Positions 21,241 through 33,305 are shown, counted from the stretch's first letter. The stretch: DNA of 64,000 bases from Prorocentrum cordatum (GCA_963575745.1 CAUYUJ010022442.1:37501-101500); one strand, 5' to 3'. Numbers and translations are program-made. Notes: generated by a model not told the origin, from the sequence alone.

Positions 21241-21684
21241 CGGAGGTCTGGGGAGCGTGATCTCGGGCACCGTTCTGGGCGGAGGGCGCTGGGATGGCCA
21301 CGGGCGCGCGGACGGCCGAGCGTGCCGCGCGCGGGGCGCCGCGGGCTTCGAGGCACCGGGCCCGCCCCCCGAGAGGTCCGCGCGGAGGCACGGCGCAGGG
21401 GGCACCGTTTGGGCGGCGCGCGGAAGGGGGCAGGGGGAGGGGGGAAGGCTTCTTAGAAGTAGGAGTGCTTCTCAGAAGCAGGGGTGCTTCTGAGGAGCCT
21501 TCCCCCCTCCCCCATTCCCCCCTTCTGCGCGTGGCCAGACGTTGGCCAGGGGGCCGGCCGCATCAAAGCCTGCGCCACGCAGGAAGCAGCGTACCAGCCC
21601 AAAGCACGACGAGCAGAACAACAGAAAACGGATAAAAAGGGTTCGATTGTGTCAGAGTCCGTGCTAAATGGATATATGTATGTG
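21241..21684. other. No gene; contains near-perfect hairpin
   Basis: GC-rich, then unique. The hairpin at 21433-21513 is listed separately. Confidence 0.45.
21433..21513. repeat. 81-bp hairpin with 27-bp arms
   Basis: Arms 21433-21459 and 21487-21513 pair at 25 of 27 positions (GGGGGAGGGGGGAAGGCT as the outer part). The loop contains CTTCTCAGAAG, the same small palindrome found inside M1 elements, so this is probably a shortened M1 relative. Confidence 0.75.
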
Positions 21685-21735
<51 letters not shown>

Positions 21736-21770
21736 ACATGTGTATATATATACCTGTAAATATAGAATCA
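21685..21770. repeat. (TA)n microsatellite
   Basis: TATATA tract with TGTG and CATA interruptions. Confidence 0.95.
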
Positions 21771-22390
21771 CTATCAGCGAGTTGTCTAGAATGTATTATT
21801 CGCTCCGCTGCGCGGGACTGGAGGCCGGGAAAGGCTCGGGACGCTGACGCCTGGGAGTCGGGAGGTGGTGAGCGCGTCACGCCGAAGCGCGGTGGGCCAG
21901 AACCGGCGGCGCGACACGCTCAGCAAGCGTTCCCGGCCGCAGGAGGCATCCTAATGACCAGCGCAGCTGCACTCCTGCTCGCCGCCATCCTGCTTGAACG
22001 CAGAACCCGAGCTTGGAGCACCCTGCAACGCATCGCGCCGCCATAGGGAACGCCCACTGAGACACCAGGGCGGTTTCCTGTCCACGGCGCGCCTCGGCCA
22101 CGAAGAAGTCCCCCGACATGCATCTGAGGAGCGGCCCGAAGGCCAGGGCCCCTCCTGAGCCCAGTGTGGTCCTGACTTCAGCGTCTCGGCTGCACCTGAG
22201 CCTCACGTGCCGAGTTTTTCCTGAAGCCCTCCTCTCCTACGACAACGACGGCCCCGCACCTCCGACATCGCGTCTTCTCAGTCACGACGCGGGCCGCTGG
22301 AGCTCTCAGCCCCATCCCCGAAATCGGCGTGCTGTCGCAGCGGGGTCATTTCCTCGTGGCGCCGGGCCCCGGGCAGGCCGAAATGGATTA
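21771..22390. other. No gene; R4 copy at 22065-22197
   Basis: 22065-22197 is collinear with 48215-48335: CCACGGCGCGCCTCGGCCA, TCTGAGGAGCGGCCC, CCCCTCCTGAGCCCA and TCAGCGTCTCGGCTG. The rest is unique GC-rich sequence. Confidence 0.5.
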
Positions 22391-22431
<41 letters not shown>

Positions 22432-22490
22432 GAGATAGAGAGAGGGAGGAGAGAGGGAGAGAGAAAGAAAGAAAGAACGAAAGAGGTAAA
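22391..22490. repeat. (GA)n microsatellite
   Basis: GAGAGA tract followed by AAAG repeats. Confidence 0.95.
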
Positions 22491-22632
22491 ACACTACAAA
22501 CTAAACGGCAAACTCCAAACACTAACTGAAAACACGAGCAGGAAGTGTTCACATGAAGGCAAAGCACGACGACCACCTTGTACACCCCGCGTAAAACTAA
22601 ACACCTCACAAAAAACATCAAACCGAATTAAC

Positions 22633-23425
22633 ACAACAACAACAACAACAACAACAACAATTACTAGCACGTGGGGACACTCCGTTCTCACCAGTGCCAG
22701 GGTTTTCATAGGAGGCGGGCAATACCCCCACTTTGTGGGGGGGCCGGTTCAAGCTCTACCAAATTTCCAAACGACTCTTCGCCACCACCCACACCCAGCT
22801 TCCCGCCCTATGACGTTCGGACACTTCACTTCGTGGCATGCGGACGACCGTGGCTACTATTCAGGGCCCCGCGGCCGACGACGACGGCGTGCGCGCGCGA
22901 AGAAAAAACGAATGTGTCCCGCATGGTATTATTTGACAGGGATGATGGCCCTGGCAGGTGCGCAACCGTTGTCGCAGAAGTTCGAAAAAGTTGCTCGCAA
23001 AAGCCCGTTTGACAGAAATGTTTAAAAAGTGTTGGGTTTCCTACGAATCCGCAAGAGCGCGCGGGATGAGATTTTGACATTTTTTGTTGAAAAACCATTG
23101 GTTTTTTGATGTTTTTATGTTAAAATCGCTGCGAACACTAAGCTTTTGGAAGGATTTCGTCTTGCGCGCGCGAATGTCCACTTTACCTTATTTTTTGCAA
23201 GGGATTCTTGAAATTTGATTATATTAGAACAAGAAATGTCATTTTCTATTGTTTTTTGCAAGGGAAAGCGGATTACAACAAAACAACCGGATCCTGTACA
23301 CACCCTCTTTTCTGAGGCTTCCTCACGAAAATGATGAAAATGTAGCTGCGGCCTAGGCGGCGCAGGGGGGGCGCGCACCAGGGGGCCCAACAATAATTAT
23401 TCTTTAGAATAAATAATGTTCAACA
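22633..23425 (+). repeat. Module A, copy A1
   Basis: Follows (CAA)n. The head is TTACTAGCACGTGGGGACAC, then a perfect hairpin CCCCCACTTTGTGGGGG. The middle includes CGGCCGACGACGACGGCG and GTGCGCGCGCGAAG. The 3' end is CAACAATAATTATTCTTTAG, AATAAATAATGTTCAA, then CAA repeats. No protein recognised. Nearly identical to A2. Confidence 0.85.
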
Positions 23426-25110
23426 ACAACAACGACGACGACGACGACGACGACAACAACAACAACAACAACAGCAGCAGCAGCAGCAGCAGCGGCAGCA
23501 GCAACAATCATCTTAAGACGGTTCGCTCTTATCCGATCGCGCGTCATTAAGTATGCAAATCCCGAACCCTGGATACCCGCCGTCTTCGTCTTCGCTCGTA
23601 CCCCTTTGGGGAGTTTGATTCCCTCCCTGCAACGTGTGGTTGGAGGAGAAGCCCCCTCACAGGAAAACGCAGGAAGAAGGAGAAAGGGAGAGAATGAAAA
23701 CGAAAGGATCGGAGGAAGGGAGGGAGGAGGGGAGGGGCAACAGAGAGGGGCAACAGGGAGGGCGGACGACGATTTGCGCCGCGAGTTGCGATTGAGCTTC
23801 CGCCATGGCTTGCGCCAACCATTCCAACACAGGTTGACAATACACCAGACTCATTTCTATAGCGCTCACTTATACAGTGCTCACTTTCAAATTGAGGTCC
23901 GGAAGGGGCCGCACATGCACGCACATGCCGCACAGTCGCATGCACATGCCCATGCAACTCCGAAAGGGCCTCCATAGCATTGCCGCCAATGCGCGCACAT
24001 GCCGCACAGTCCGATGCACAGTTAGATGCACAGTCTAGAACAACTCCACAAGTATGAACACACATGCCCGCACATGTCGCAAAATCAAAGACTTGAAGAG
24101 GGAGGGAGGGGCAAATGAGGAGGAAAAAGCAAGAGGAGAGGCTGGCGCTCGAGCGGCAAATACCAAACCCAAATAGGGGATGTGGCAGGCGACAGCACCA
24201 ATCCAATACAGGGATGTGGTCAGCACTCGGATGATGTATCACAAGAGGATATCGCAAGCGAAAGTGACCTGGCCACCTCAGCTCATGGCATCTCGGATCC
24301 GAGAGTTGCGAGGATGTCTCAGGCGAAACTGGCTGGACCACCATGGGCCGTGGGGCAGGGCATCTCCGAGGTCAGAGTTGCGAGAACGTCTCAGGCAAAA
24401 ATGGCCTGACCACCTCAGCTCAGGGCATCTCGGAACCGAGAGTTGCGAGTGTGTCTCAAGCGAAAGTGGCGGGACCACCATTGGGCAGCGCATCTCCGAG
24501 GTCAGAGCTGTGCAGATGTCTCAAGCCAAAATGGCCTGACCGCATCAGCTCAGGGCATCTCGGAACCGAGAATTGCGAGGATGTCTCAAGCGGAAGTGGC
24601 CAGAACGCCTGGGAGGGCGCGTGACTGGCGAGCCAGCGGCGCCTGAGCAAATTGCTGCAAGGATGTCTCAGGCGAGAGCGTGGTTCAGCAGACTGCAAGG
24701 AAATCTCAGGCGCAGGCGGGTTGCCTGAATATCGCGAATGCGTGAGTCCTGCATAACTCTTAAGGAAGTCCCAGGCGGAAGCGCGATTCTGAAGTAAATT
24801 GTGAGGAAGTCCCAAACGAGAGCGCGAGTCCTGAGCGGCGAGAGCGCGGCGCCGTAGAAAATTGCAGGGAAGTCTCAGGCGAGCGACGATTCCTTGGTGA
24901 ATTGCAAGGACGTCGCAAGCGAGGGCGCGACTCTTCAATGAACTGCGAGAGGTCTCAGGCGGGAGCAGTTCTTGTTGCAGCTCGGGGGCCAGGGGCGCAG
25001 GTTGAGCACCAAGACTTGCCCTGATTAAGGGCACTTCAATTGAAAAACACATATCTCACTGGCGTGGTGATCAAAAAAATATGATTCAGAAGTGAGAGTT
25101 CAACATCGAC
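23426..25110 (+). repeat. Module B, copy B1 (longest)
   Basis: Preceded by CAA, CGA and CAG repeats. Head AAGACGGTTCGCTCTTATC, CGAACCCTGGATACCCGCC and CGTACCCCTTTGGGG. The middle is a poorly conserved purine-rich segment, followed by a minisatellite (24180-24990) and a tail GATCAAAAAAATATGATTCA, GAAGTGAGAGTTCAAC that shares the module A 3' end. Confidence 0.8.
24180..24990 (+). repeat. Minisatellite with GTCTCAAGCGAAAG core
   Basis: First part: about six units of roughly 60 bp (GGGCATCTCGGAACCGAGAG, TTGCGAGGATGTCTCAAGCG, AAAGTGG). Second part: about eight units of roughly 41 bp (AAATTGYGAGGAAGTCYCAG, GCGAGAGCGCGA). The same core recurs in all other B modules, at 54330 and at 56100-56640. Confidence 0.85.
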
Positions 25111-25211
25111 ACTCACAAAAATACCACAAACAACAACAACAACAATAATAACAACAACAACAACGACAACAACAACGACAACAACAACAACAACAACAAC
25201 AACGACAACGA

Positions 25212-25252
<41 letters not shown>

Positions 25253-25360
25253 ACAACAACAACAACAACAACAACAACAACGACGACGACGACGACGACG
25301 ACAACGACAACGACAACCACAACCACAACCACAACCACAACAGCTCCACCAACAACAACA
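25111..25360. repeat. CAA/CGA/CGG microsatellite linker
   Basis: Runs of CAA, ACGGCA, CGA and CCACAA between modules B1 and B2. Confidence 0.95.
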
Positions 25361-26779
25361 ATCAGTTTAAGACTCGTCGCTCTTATCTGCCCGAATGTCA
25401 CGAAACGTGTATTCCCCAAACCCTCGATACCCGCCCTCTTCGTCTTCAATCGTACCCATCTCGGGTGGTATATCACTCTTCCCTGCAGGCCGGGCCCCGG
25501 CAAGCGGCGTTGCGGCCGCGGACCGTCGGCCTGGCCTGGCCAGCAACAGCGCTGATCGGCAGCAACCCGACCCCAAGAGAGACGGACAGGGGACCGACCA
25601 CGACGGCCACGACGACCACGACGACGACGACGACGACGACGAGCGAAAGCGAGAGCGAGAGCGAGAGCGAGAGCGACAGCGAGAGCGACAGCGGGGCCAC
25701 GAAGGGCAGGAATGGGGCCCCGAAGGGCGACAGCGGGGCCACGAAGGGCATGCGTATGGGGCCACGAAGGGCGCGAACGAGCGGGGGCCACGAAAGGCAT
25801 ATCATGTGGGGCCACAGAGGGCAACGACGGGGCGACTGAAGGCAGCAACGGGGCCACGAAGGGCAGCGAGGGGGCCATGAAGGGCAACAGCGGAACCACG
25901 AAACGCATGCATATGAGGCCACGACGGGCGCGAACGAGCGGGGGCCACGAAGGGCATATAGATACGGGGCCACAAATGGCAGCTAGGGGGCCACGAAGGG
26001 GTACAACGGGGCCACGAAAGGGCAGCGAGGGGGCCACGAAGGGCTGCAACGGGGCCACGAAAGGGCAGCGAGGGGGCCACGAAGGACTGCAACGGGTCCA
26101 CGAAGGGCAGCGAAGGGCCCACGAAGGGCTGCAACGGGTCCACGAAAGGGCAGCGAGGGGGCCACGAAGGGGTACAACGGGGCCACGAAGGGCAGCGAGG
26201 GGGCCACGAAAGGCTGCAACGGGACCACGAAAGGGCAGCGAGGGGGCCACGAAGGGCTGCAACGGGGCCACGAATGGCAGCGACGGGGCCACGGAGGGTT
26301 GAAACGGGGCCATGAAGGGCAGCGAGGGGGCCACGAAGGGCTACAACGGGTCCACGAAGGGCAGTGACGGGGCCACGAAGGGCTGCAACAGGGCCACAAA
26401 AGGCAGCGAGATCCCGATTCCTACATAAGCTGTGAGGGAGTCCTAAGCGTGAGCACGACTCCTGGACGCCCAACTGTCTGGAGCGCGGCGCTTGAGCAAA
26501 TCGCGGGAAACTCCAACGCAAGAACGCGATTCTGGAGTAAATTGCAAGCAAGTCTCCAGCGAGAGTGCGACTCCAGAGCGCCGAGAGAGCGACTCCTAAA
26601 TAAATTGCAAGGACGCCCCCAGCGAGAGCGCGATTCCTGAGTAAAATGCGAGGAAGTCTCAGGCGGGAGCGGGGGTCCTGGCTAAGTTGTGAGGAAGTCT
26701 CAAGCGAGAGCCGTTGTAACCCGGGGGCCAACAACGCAGTTTGAGCCTTGCAACTTGCCCCTGTTTTTTAGAATTCACG

Positions 26780-26780
<1 letters not shown>
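25361..26780 (+). repeat. Module B, copy B2
   Basis: Head CAGTTTAAGACTCGTCGCTC, CTCGATACCCGCCCTCTTCG. The middle is a 21-bp minisatellite (25690-26410), then 41-bp GTCTCAAGCGAGAG units and CGTTGTAACCCGGGGGCCA. It ends in CAA repeats with the tail truncated. Confidence 0.8.
25690..26410 (-). repeat. 21-bp minisatellite (GGGGCCACGAAGGGCTGCAAC)
   Basis: About 34 units alternating GGGGCCACGAAGGGCTGCAA and GGGGCCACGAAGGGCAGCGA types. The unit is a multiple of three, so the minus strand stays open and reads FVAPLQP / FVAPSLP repeats. A shorter version is in B3 (27925-28160). Frame retention follows from unit length and is not evidence of a protein. Confidence 0.85.
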
Positions 26781-26826
<46 letters not shown>

Positions 26827-27587
26827 TACTAGCACGTGGGGACACTCCGTTCTCACCAGTGCCAGGGTTTTCATAGGAGGCGGGCAATACCCCCACTTTG
26901 TGGGGGGGCCGGTTCAAGCTCTACCAAATTTCCAAACGACTCTTCGCCACCACCCACACCCAGCTTCCCGCCCTATGACGTTCGGACACTTCACTTCGTG
27001 GCATGCGGACGACCGTGGCTACTATTCAGGGCCCCGCGGCCGACGACGACGGCGTGCGCGCGCGAAGAAAAAACGAATGTGTCCCGCATGGTATTATTTG
27101 ACAGGGATGATGGCCCTGGCAGGTGCGCAACCGTTGTCGCAGAAGTTCGAAAAAGTTGCTCGCAAAAGCCCGTTTGACAGAAATGTTTAAAAAGTGTTGG
27201 GTTTCCTACGAATCCGCAAGAGCGCGCGGGATGAGATTTTGACAATTTTTTGTTGAAAAACCATTGGTTTTTTGATGTTTTTATGTTAAAATCGCTGCGA
27301 ACACTAAGGTTTTGGAAGGATTTCGTCTTGCGCGCGCGAATGTCCACTTTACCTTATTTTTTGCAAGGGATTCTTGAAATTTGATTATATTAGAACAAGA
27401 AATGTCATTTTCTATTGTTTTTTGCAAGGGAAAGCGGATTACAACAAAACAACCGGATCCTGTACACACCCTCTTTTCTGAGGCTTCCTCACGAAAATGA
27501 TGAAAATGCAGCTGCGGCCTAGGCGGCGCAGGGGGGGCGCGCACCAGGGGGCCCAACAATAATTATTCTTTAGAATAAATAATGTTC
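26781..27587 (+). repeat. Module A, copy A2
   Basis: Nearly identical to A1 over about 760 bp, differing at only a handful of bases (AAGGTT for AAGCTT, one extra A in a T/A run, TGCAGC for TGTAGC). Ends AATAATGTTCAAT directly at B3. Confidence 0.85.
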
Positions 27588-28575
27588 AATCAGTTTAAGA
27601 CTGTTCGCCCTTAAATGCTCGAGTGTCCAATAACGCGTATTTCCCTAACCCTCGATACCCGCCCGCTTCGTCTTCGATCGAACCCCCCTTGGGGGGTATA
27701 CCTTTCTTCCCTGCAAGCTGGGCCCCGGCAAGCGGCGGGGCGGCCGCGGACCGTCGGCCTGACTAGCGGCAGCGCTGATCGGCGGGGCGGCCGCAGATCG
27801 TCGACCCGACCCCAAGAGGGACGGACAGGGGACCGACCACGACGACGACGACGACGACGACGACGAAGACGACGGCGACGACGGCGACGACGAGCGAAAG
27901 CGAGAGCGAGAGAGAACGACAGCAGGGCCACGAAGGGCACGAAGTAGGCCACGAAGGGCGACAGCGGGGACACGAAGGGAATGCGTATGGGGCCACGAAG
28001 AGTGCGAACGAGCGGGGCCCACGAAGTGCAGACAATGCGGGGCCACAGAAGGCAACTATGGGGCCACTGAAGGTAGCAACTGGGCCACGTAGGACAATGA
28101 GGGGGACACAGATGGCGACAGCGGGGCCACGAAGGGCATGCACATGGGGCCACAACGGGCGCGACTCCTGGGTGCCTGGGTGTCGGGAGCGCGGCGCTTG
28201 GGCAAATTGAAAGAAATTCCAACGCAAGGCTATTCTTCAGTAAATTGCAAGCAAGTCTCCAGCGAGAGCGCGACTCCAGAGCTCCGGGAGAGCGATTCCT
28301 GAATAAATTGTAAGGAAGTCCCCAGCGAGAGCGCGATTCCTGCATAAAATGCGAGGAAGTCTCGGACGGGAGCGGGGGCCCTGGCTAAATTGTAAAGAAG
28401 TCTCAAGCGGGAGCCGTTGTTGTTGTAACCCGGGGGCCAGGGGCCCAGTTTGAGCAGGAAGATTTTCACTGTCAAAAAACAGGGTGCGAGCGTCGAGGGG
28501 CAAACTTTGATTGAGAAGAAACAGCATGCACCAGTGGGGGGATCAACAGTAATTATTCTTCAGAAATGAGAATTC

Positions 28576-28577
<2 letters not shown>
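27588..28577 (+). repeat. Module B, copy B3
   Basis: Head CAGTTTAAGACTGTTCGCCC. It shares GGGCCCCGGCAAGCGGCG and GCGGCCGCGGACCGTCGG with B2. It then has a shorter 21-bp minisatellite, five 41-bp units, CGTTGTTGTTGTAACCCGGG and a complete shared tail (CAACAGTAATTATTCTTCAG, AAATGAGAATTCAAC). Confidence 0.8.
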
Positions 28578-28653
<76 letters not shown>

Positions 28654-29158
28654 TACTAGCACGTGGGGACACTCCGTTCTCACCAGTGCCAGGGTTTTCA
28701 TACGACGCCCGCCAATACCCCCACTTTGTGGGGGGGCCGGTTCAAGCTCTACCACATTTCCAAACGACTCTTCGCCACCACCCACACCCAGCTTCCCGCC
28801 CTATGACGTTCGGACACTTCACTTCGTGGCCTGCGGACGACCGTGGCTACTACACTGGCGCATGGGTACAGTGACTTGTTGTGGTAACATTTTCTGGACG
28901 CTAGCTTAGTATACGACTTTTCCCCCTGTTCCAACACTGGACACCTGTACTGGTTTTTGGTGGCAACGTGTTCCTGACGCTAACGGGATTATTTGACAGG
29001 GATGATGGCCCTGGCAGGTGCGCAACCGTTGTTGGAGAAGTTCGAAGCACGTGAAAAAGTTGCTCGCAAAAGCCCGTTTGACAGAAATGTTTAAAAAGTG
29101 TTGGGTTTCCTACAAATCCGCAAGAGCGCGCGGGATGAAATTTTGACACTTTTTTTTG

Positions 29159-29195
<37 letters not shown>

Positions 29196-29521
29196 ATTGG
29201 TTGTTTGATGTTTTTATGTTAAAATCGCTACGAGCACTAAGGTTTTGGAAGGATTTCGTCTTGCGCGCGCGAATGTCCATTTTACCTCATTTTTTGAAAG
29301 GGATTCTTGAAGTTTGGTTATGTTAGAACAAGAAATGTCCACTTTGCCTTATTTTTTGCAAGGGAAAACCGCCCGTAACAAAACAACCGGATCCGGACCA
29401 ACCCGTTTTGCCAGAGACTTCCTCGCGAAAATAATGAAAACATGGCTGCGGCCTAGGCGCGGCGAGGGGGCCGCGCACCAGGGGCCCCAACAATAATTAT
29501 TCTTTAGAAGTAATAATGTTC
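28578..29521 (+). repeat. Module A, copy A3 (variant)
   Basis: Same head and 3' end as A1. The segment after GTGGCTACTA is replaced by ACTGGCGCATGGGTACAGTG and related sequence, partly shared with A5. It holds a pure poly-A run at 29160-29193 where other copies have a short T/A tract. Confidence 0.8.
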
Positions 29522-29523
29522 AA

Positions 29524-29558
<35 letters not shown>

Positions 29559-29566
29559 ACAACAAG

Positions 29567-29632
<66 letters not shown>

Positions 29633-30395
29633 TACTAGCACGTGGGGACACACCGTTCTCACCAGTGCCAGGGTTTTCATAGGAGGCGGGCAATACCCCC
29701 ACTTTGTGGGGGGGCCGGTTCAAGCTCTACCAAATTTCCAAACGACTCTTCGCCACCACCCACACCCAGCTTCCCGCCCTATGACGTTCGGACACTTCAC
29801 TTCGTGGCATGCGGACGACCGTGGCTACTATTCAGGGCCCCGCGGCCGACGACGACGGCGTGCGCGCGCGAAGAAAAAACGAATGTGTCCCGCATGGTAT
29901 TATTTGACAGGGATGATGGCCCTGGCAGGTGCGCAACCGTTGTTGCAGAAGTTCGAAAAAGTTGCTCGCAAAAGCCCGTTTGACAGAAATGATTAAAAAG
30001 TGTTGGGTTTCCTACGAATCCGCAAGAGCGCGCGGGATGAAATTTTGACATTTTTTTTTTTGAAAAACCATTGGTTGTTTGATGTTTTAATGTTAAAATC
30101 GCTACAAAAACTAAGGTTTTGGAAGGATGTCGTTTTGCGCGCGCGAATGTCCACTTTACCTTATTTGTTGCAAGGGATTCTTGAAGTTTGGTTATGTTAG
30201 ATCAAGAAATGTCAACTTTAGCTTATTTTTTGCAAGGGAAAACCTTTCGTAACAACACAACCGGATCCGGACTCCCCCGTTTTGCCTGAGACTTCCTCAC
30301 GAAAATGATGAAAATGAGGCTGCGGCCTAGGCGCGGCGGGGGGGTCGTGCACCAGGGGCCCCAACAATAATTATTCTTTAGAAGTAATAATGTTC

Positions 30396-30396
<1 letters not shown>
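29522..30396 (+). repeat. Module A, copy A4
   Basis: Preceded by about 110 bp of CAA/CAG repeats. Body as in A1; 3' end with GAAGTAATAATGTTCAAC as in A3. Confidence 0.8.
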
Positions 30397-30441
<45 letters not shown>

Positions 30442-31203
30442 GCAGCAGCAGCAGCAGCAATAATTGTAAGACTGTTCGCTCCTATCTGCTCACGTGCCAG
30501 TCAATGTCAATACGTATATCCCAAACCCTGGGGACCCGCGCTCGTCGTCTTCGATCGTACCTCCTTGGGGGTATATCTTCCTTACCTGCCACGTGCATTT
30601 AGCGCAGCCCCCCAAAACAAGGGAAGAGAAGACGGGTGGAAGGGGGAGGGAGAAGAACGGAGCACGAGAGAAATTAGCAGGAGGGGGGCAAGGAGCAGAA
30701 AACAAGTGGCAGAACCAGACGGGCAGATCGCGTGGGCAGACCCATAGCGGGAAGATCGGAAGGCGGGCCCAGGCCACCAGGTCGAGCAGGCGGGTTGCTG
30801 AAGCGTGAGTCCTGCATGAATCGAATCGTGAGGAAGCCTCGAGCGATAGCGCGATTCCAAGTGAATCGTGAGAAACGCCAAAGCGAGAGCGTGACTCCTG
30901 AGCGCCGAGGGCGCACCGTCTGAATAAACTGCGAGGAAGAGACACGCGAGAGCGTGATTCGTATACTACAAATTGTGAGGAAGTCCCGCGCGAGAGCGCG
31001 ACTTAGTAATAAATTGTGAGGAAGTATCAGGCGGGAGCCGTTGTTGTTGTAAACCCGGGGCCAGGGGCACAGTTTGAGTCTAGTGGCTTTCCCTGATAAA
31101 GAAAGAAGTGCGAGCCCGGGGGAAGCACTTCAATTGAAACATGCAATGGTCACGGGAAGAGGGGGATCAACCATAATTCTTCTTCAGTAGTGAAAGTTCG
31201 ACA
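30397..31203 (+). repeat. Module B, copy B4
   Basis: Head GTAAGACTGTTCGCTCCTAT, ATCGTACCTCCTTGGGGGTA. Purine-rich middle, five 41-bp units, GTTGTTGTAAACCCGGGGCC, then tail CAACCATAATTCTTCTTCAG. Confidence 0.8.
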
Positions 31204-32104
31204 ACAATCATGTTGAGACTGCTCGCTCTTATCTGCTCGCGTGCTATTCAACACGTATATCCCGAACCCTCGATACCGACCCTATTCGTCCTCGACCGTA
31301 CCCCCTTGGGGGTAGATCTTCTCACCTGCAACGTGTATTTCGCGCAGCCCCTGAGGTACAGTCGGGGCGTTGACCTAAGGAACCCTTAATAAAGAACGAG
31401 GCCCCTTTTTTCCATGAGTTAACCTTCGATCTCCTGTCGACGACATGAGGAAAGCCTGAGGCAAGCTGTGAAGCACGTAAGGACCGCGGAGCCCCTCCCC
31501 AGCGAGAAGGGTTCCTTCTTCAGGGCCCCGACTGTGGGGGAAGAGGGGGCGGACGGAAGGAAGGACAAGAGAGGGAGGGAGGGAGGATGGAGCACGGGCC
31601 AAGAACAGAGAGCACGTGGCAGAACCAGACGGGCAGAGCGGGCGGGTAGACCCCACCAGGCGGGTCGGGGAGGAGACCCCCAGGCGGCGAGGTCGAGCAG
31701 GCGGGTTGCTCAAGCGCGCGTCCTGCGTGAGTCGCGGGGAAGTCTCGAGCGACGGCTCGGTTCCCAAATCAATCGTGAAGAAATCCACAGCGAGAGCGTG
31801 ACTCCTGAACGTCGAGGGCGCGGCGTCTGAATGGATTACGAGGCAGTCCCACGCGAGAGCGCGATTCCTGAATAAATTGTGAGCAAGCCCCTCGCGAGAG
31901 CGCGATTTGGGAATCAGTAGTGAGGGAGTATCAGGCGGGAGCCCTTGATGTTGTAGTTCGGGGGCCAACAACGCAAGTTGAGCCGAGCGACTTTCCCTGA
32001 TAAAAGACCAGATGCGAGCCCCAGGGGAAAGCATTTCAATCAAAGAAACACAATGGTTACCAGAGGGGGGCTCATGTATAATTATTCTTCAGTAGTAAGA
32101 GCTT

Positions 32105-32105
<1 letters not shown>
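31204..32105 (+). repeat. Module B, copy B5
   Basis: Head TTGAGACTGCTCGCTCTTAT and a perfect TACCCCCTTGGGGGTA palindrome. Five 41-bp units near 31700-31940. Tail ATAATTATTCTTCAGTAGTA. Confidence 0.8.
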
Positions 32106-32164
<59 letters not shown>

Positions 32165-33189
32165 CACTTTACCCGAACGCTCAGTGTTCTCACCAGTGCC
32201 AGGGTTTTCATGCGACGCCAGCCAATACCCCCACTTTGTGGGGGGGCAGTGCAAGCTCTACCAAATATCCACACGACTCTTCGCCACCACCCACACCCAG
32301 CTTCCCGCCCTATGACGTTCGGACACTTCACTTCGTGGCCTGCGGACGACCGTGGCTACTACACTGGCGTGGAGTACACACCCACAGAAGTTGTTAAGCC
32401 TACGTTCGTACACCCACAGAAGTTGTTAAGCCTTGTTAACCCACATGCAAGAGCGTGCGAAAGTAGCTCGCGCGAGCTCATGTAACATAAATGTTGGAAA
32501 ACCATTGGTTTTTTTAGGATTCGGACAGCGCGCGCGGGTGGAAATTTTGAAAAGTCGTGCAGGTGTTTTTCGAGGACCTACGGTGCGATTCGTGTGATTT
32601 TATGATGCGCGGTGCTAAAATTCTTAAGAACCCAATGGTTTTTGGAGATTTCGGCGTGCGCGCGCGAAGAAAAAACGAATGTGTCCCGCATGGTATTATT
32701 TGACAGGGATGATGGCCCTGGCAGGTGCGCAACCGTTGTCGCAGAAGTTCGAAAAAGTTGCTCGCAAAAGCCCGTTTGACAGAAATGTTTAAAAAGTGTT
32801 GGGTTTCCTACGAATCCGCAAGAGCGCGCGGGATGAGATTTTGACATTTTTTTGTTGAAAAACCATTGGTTTTTTGATGTTTTTATGTTAAAATCGCTCC
32901 GAACACTAAGCTTTTGGAAGGATTTCGTCTTGCGCGCGCGAATGTCCACTTTACCTTATTTTTTGCAAGGGATTCTTGAAATTTGATTATATTAGAACAA
33001 GAAATGTCATTTTATAGTGTTTTTTGCAAGGGAAAACGGATTACAACAAAACAACCGGATCTTGATGACATCGTATTACCTGAGGCTTCCTCACGAAAAT
33101 GATGAAAATGTAGCTGCGGCCTAGGCGGCGCAGGGGGGCCGTGCACCAGAGGTCCCAACAATAATTATTCTTTAGAATTAATAATGTTC

Positions 33190-33192
<3 letters not shown>
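32106..33192 (+). repeat. Module A, copy A5 (variant with insertion)
   Basis: After the conserved head, 32386-32440 holds a tandem pair of CACCCACAGAAGTTGTTAAG. A second GTGCGCGCGCGAAG segment then leads into the canonical A body and 3' end at 33145-33190. Confidence 0.8.
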
Positions 33193-33223
<31 letters not shown>

Positions 33224-33247
33224 GCAAGCAAGCAAGCAAGCAAGCAA

Positions 33248-33279
<32 letters not shown>

Positions 33280-33305
33280 ACAAACAAACAAACAAACAGA
33301 CAGAC
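33193..33305. repeat. CAA then (CAAG)n/(CAAA)n microsatellite
   Basis: CAA units grade into CAAG, CAAA and CAGA tetranucleotides, ending the A/B composite. Confidence 0.95.

Noticed and set aside
22671-23012. 113-aa ORF conserved in A1, A2 and A4
   Set aside because: Begins with GTG, overlaps a second ORF in another frame of equal length, and the copies are too similar for coding constraint to be judged.
25036-26334. 432-aa minus ORF with FVAPLQP repeats
   Set aside because: The 21-bp unit keeps the frame open by length alone; the sequence continues into CAA/CGA microsatellite.
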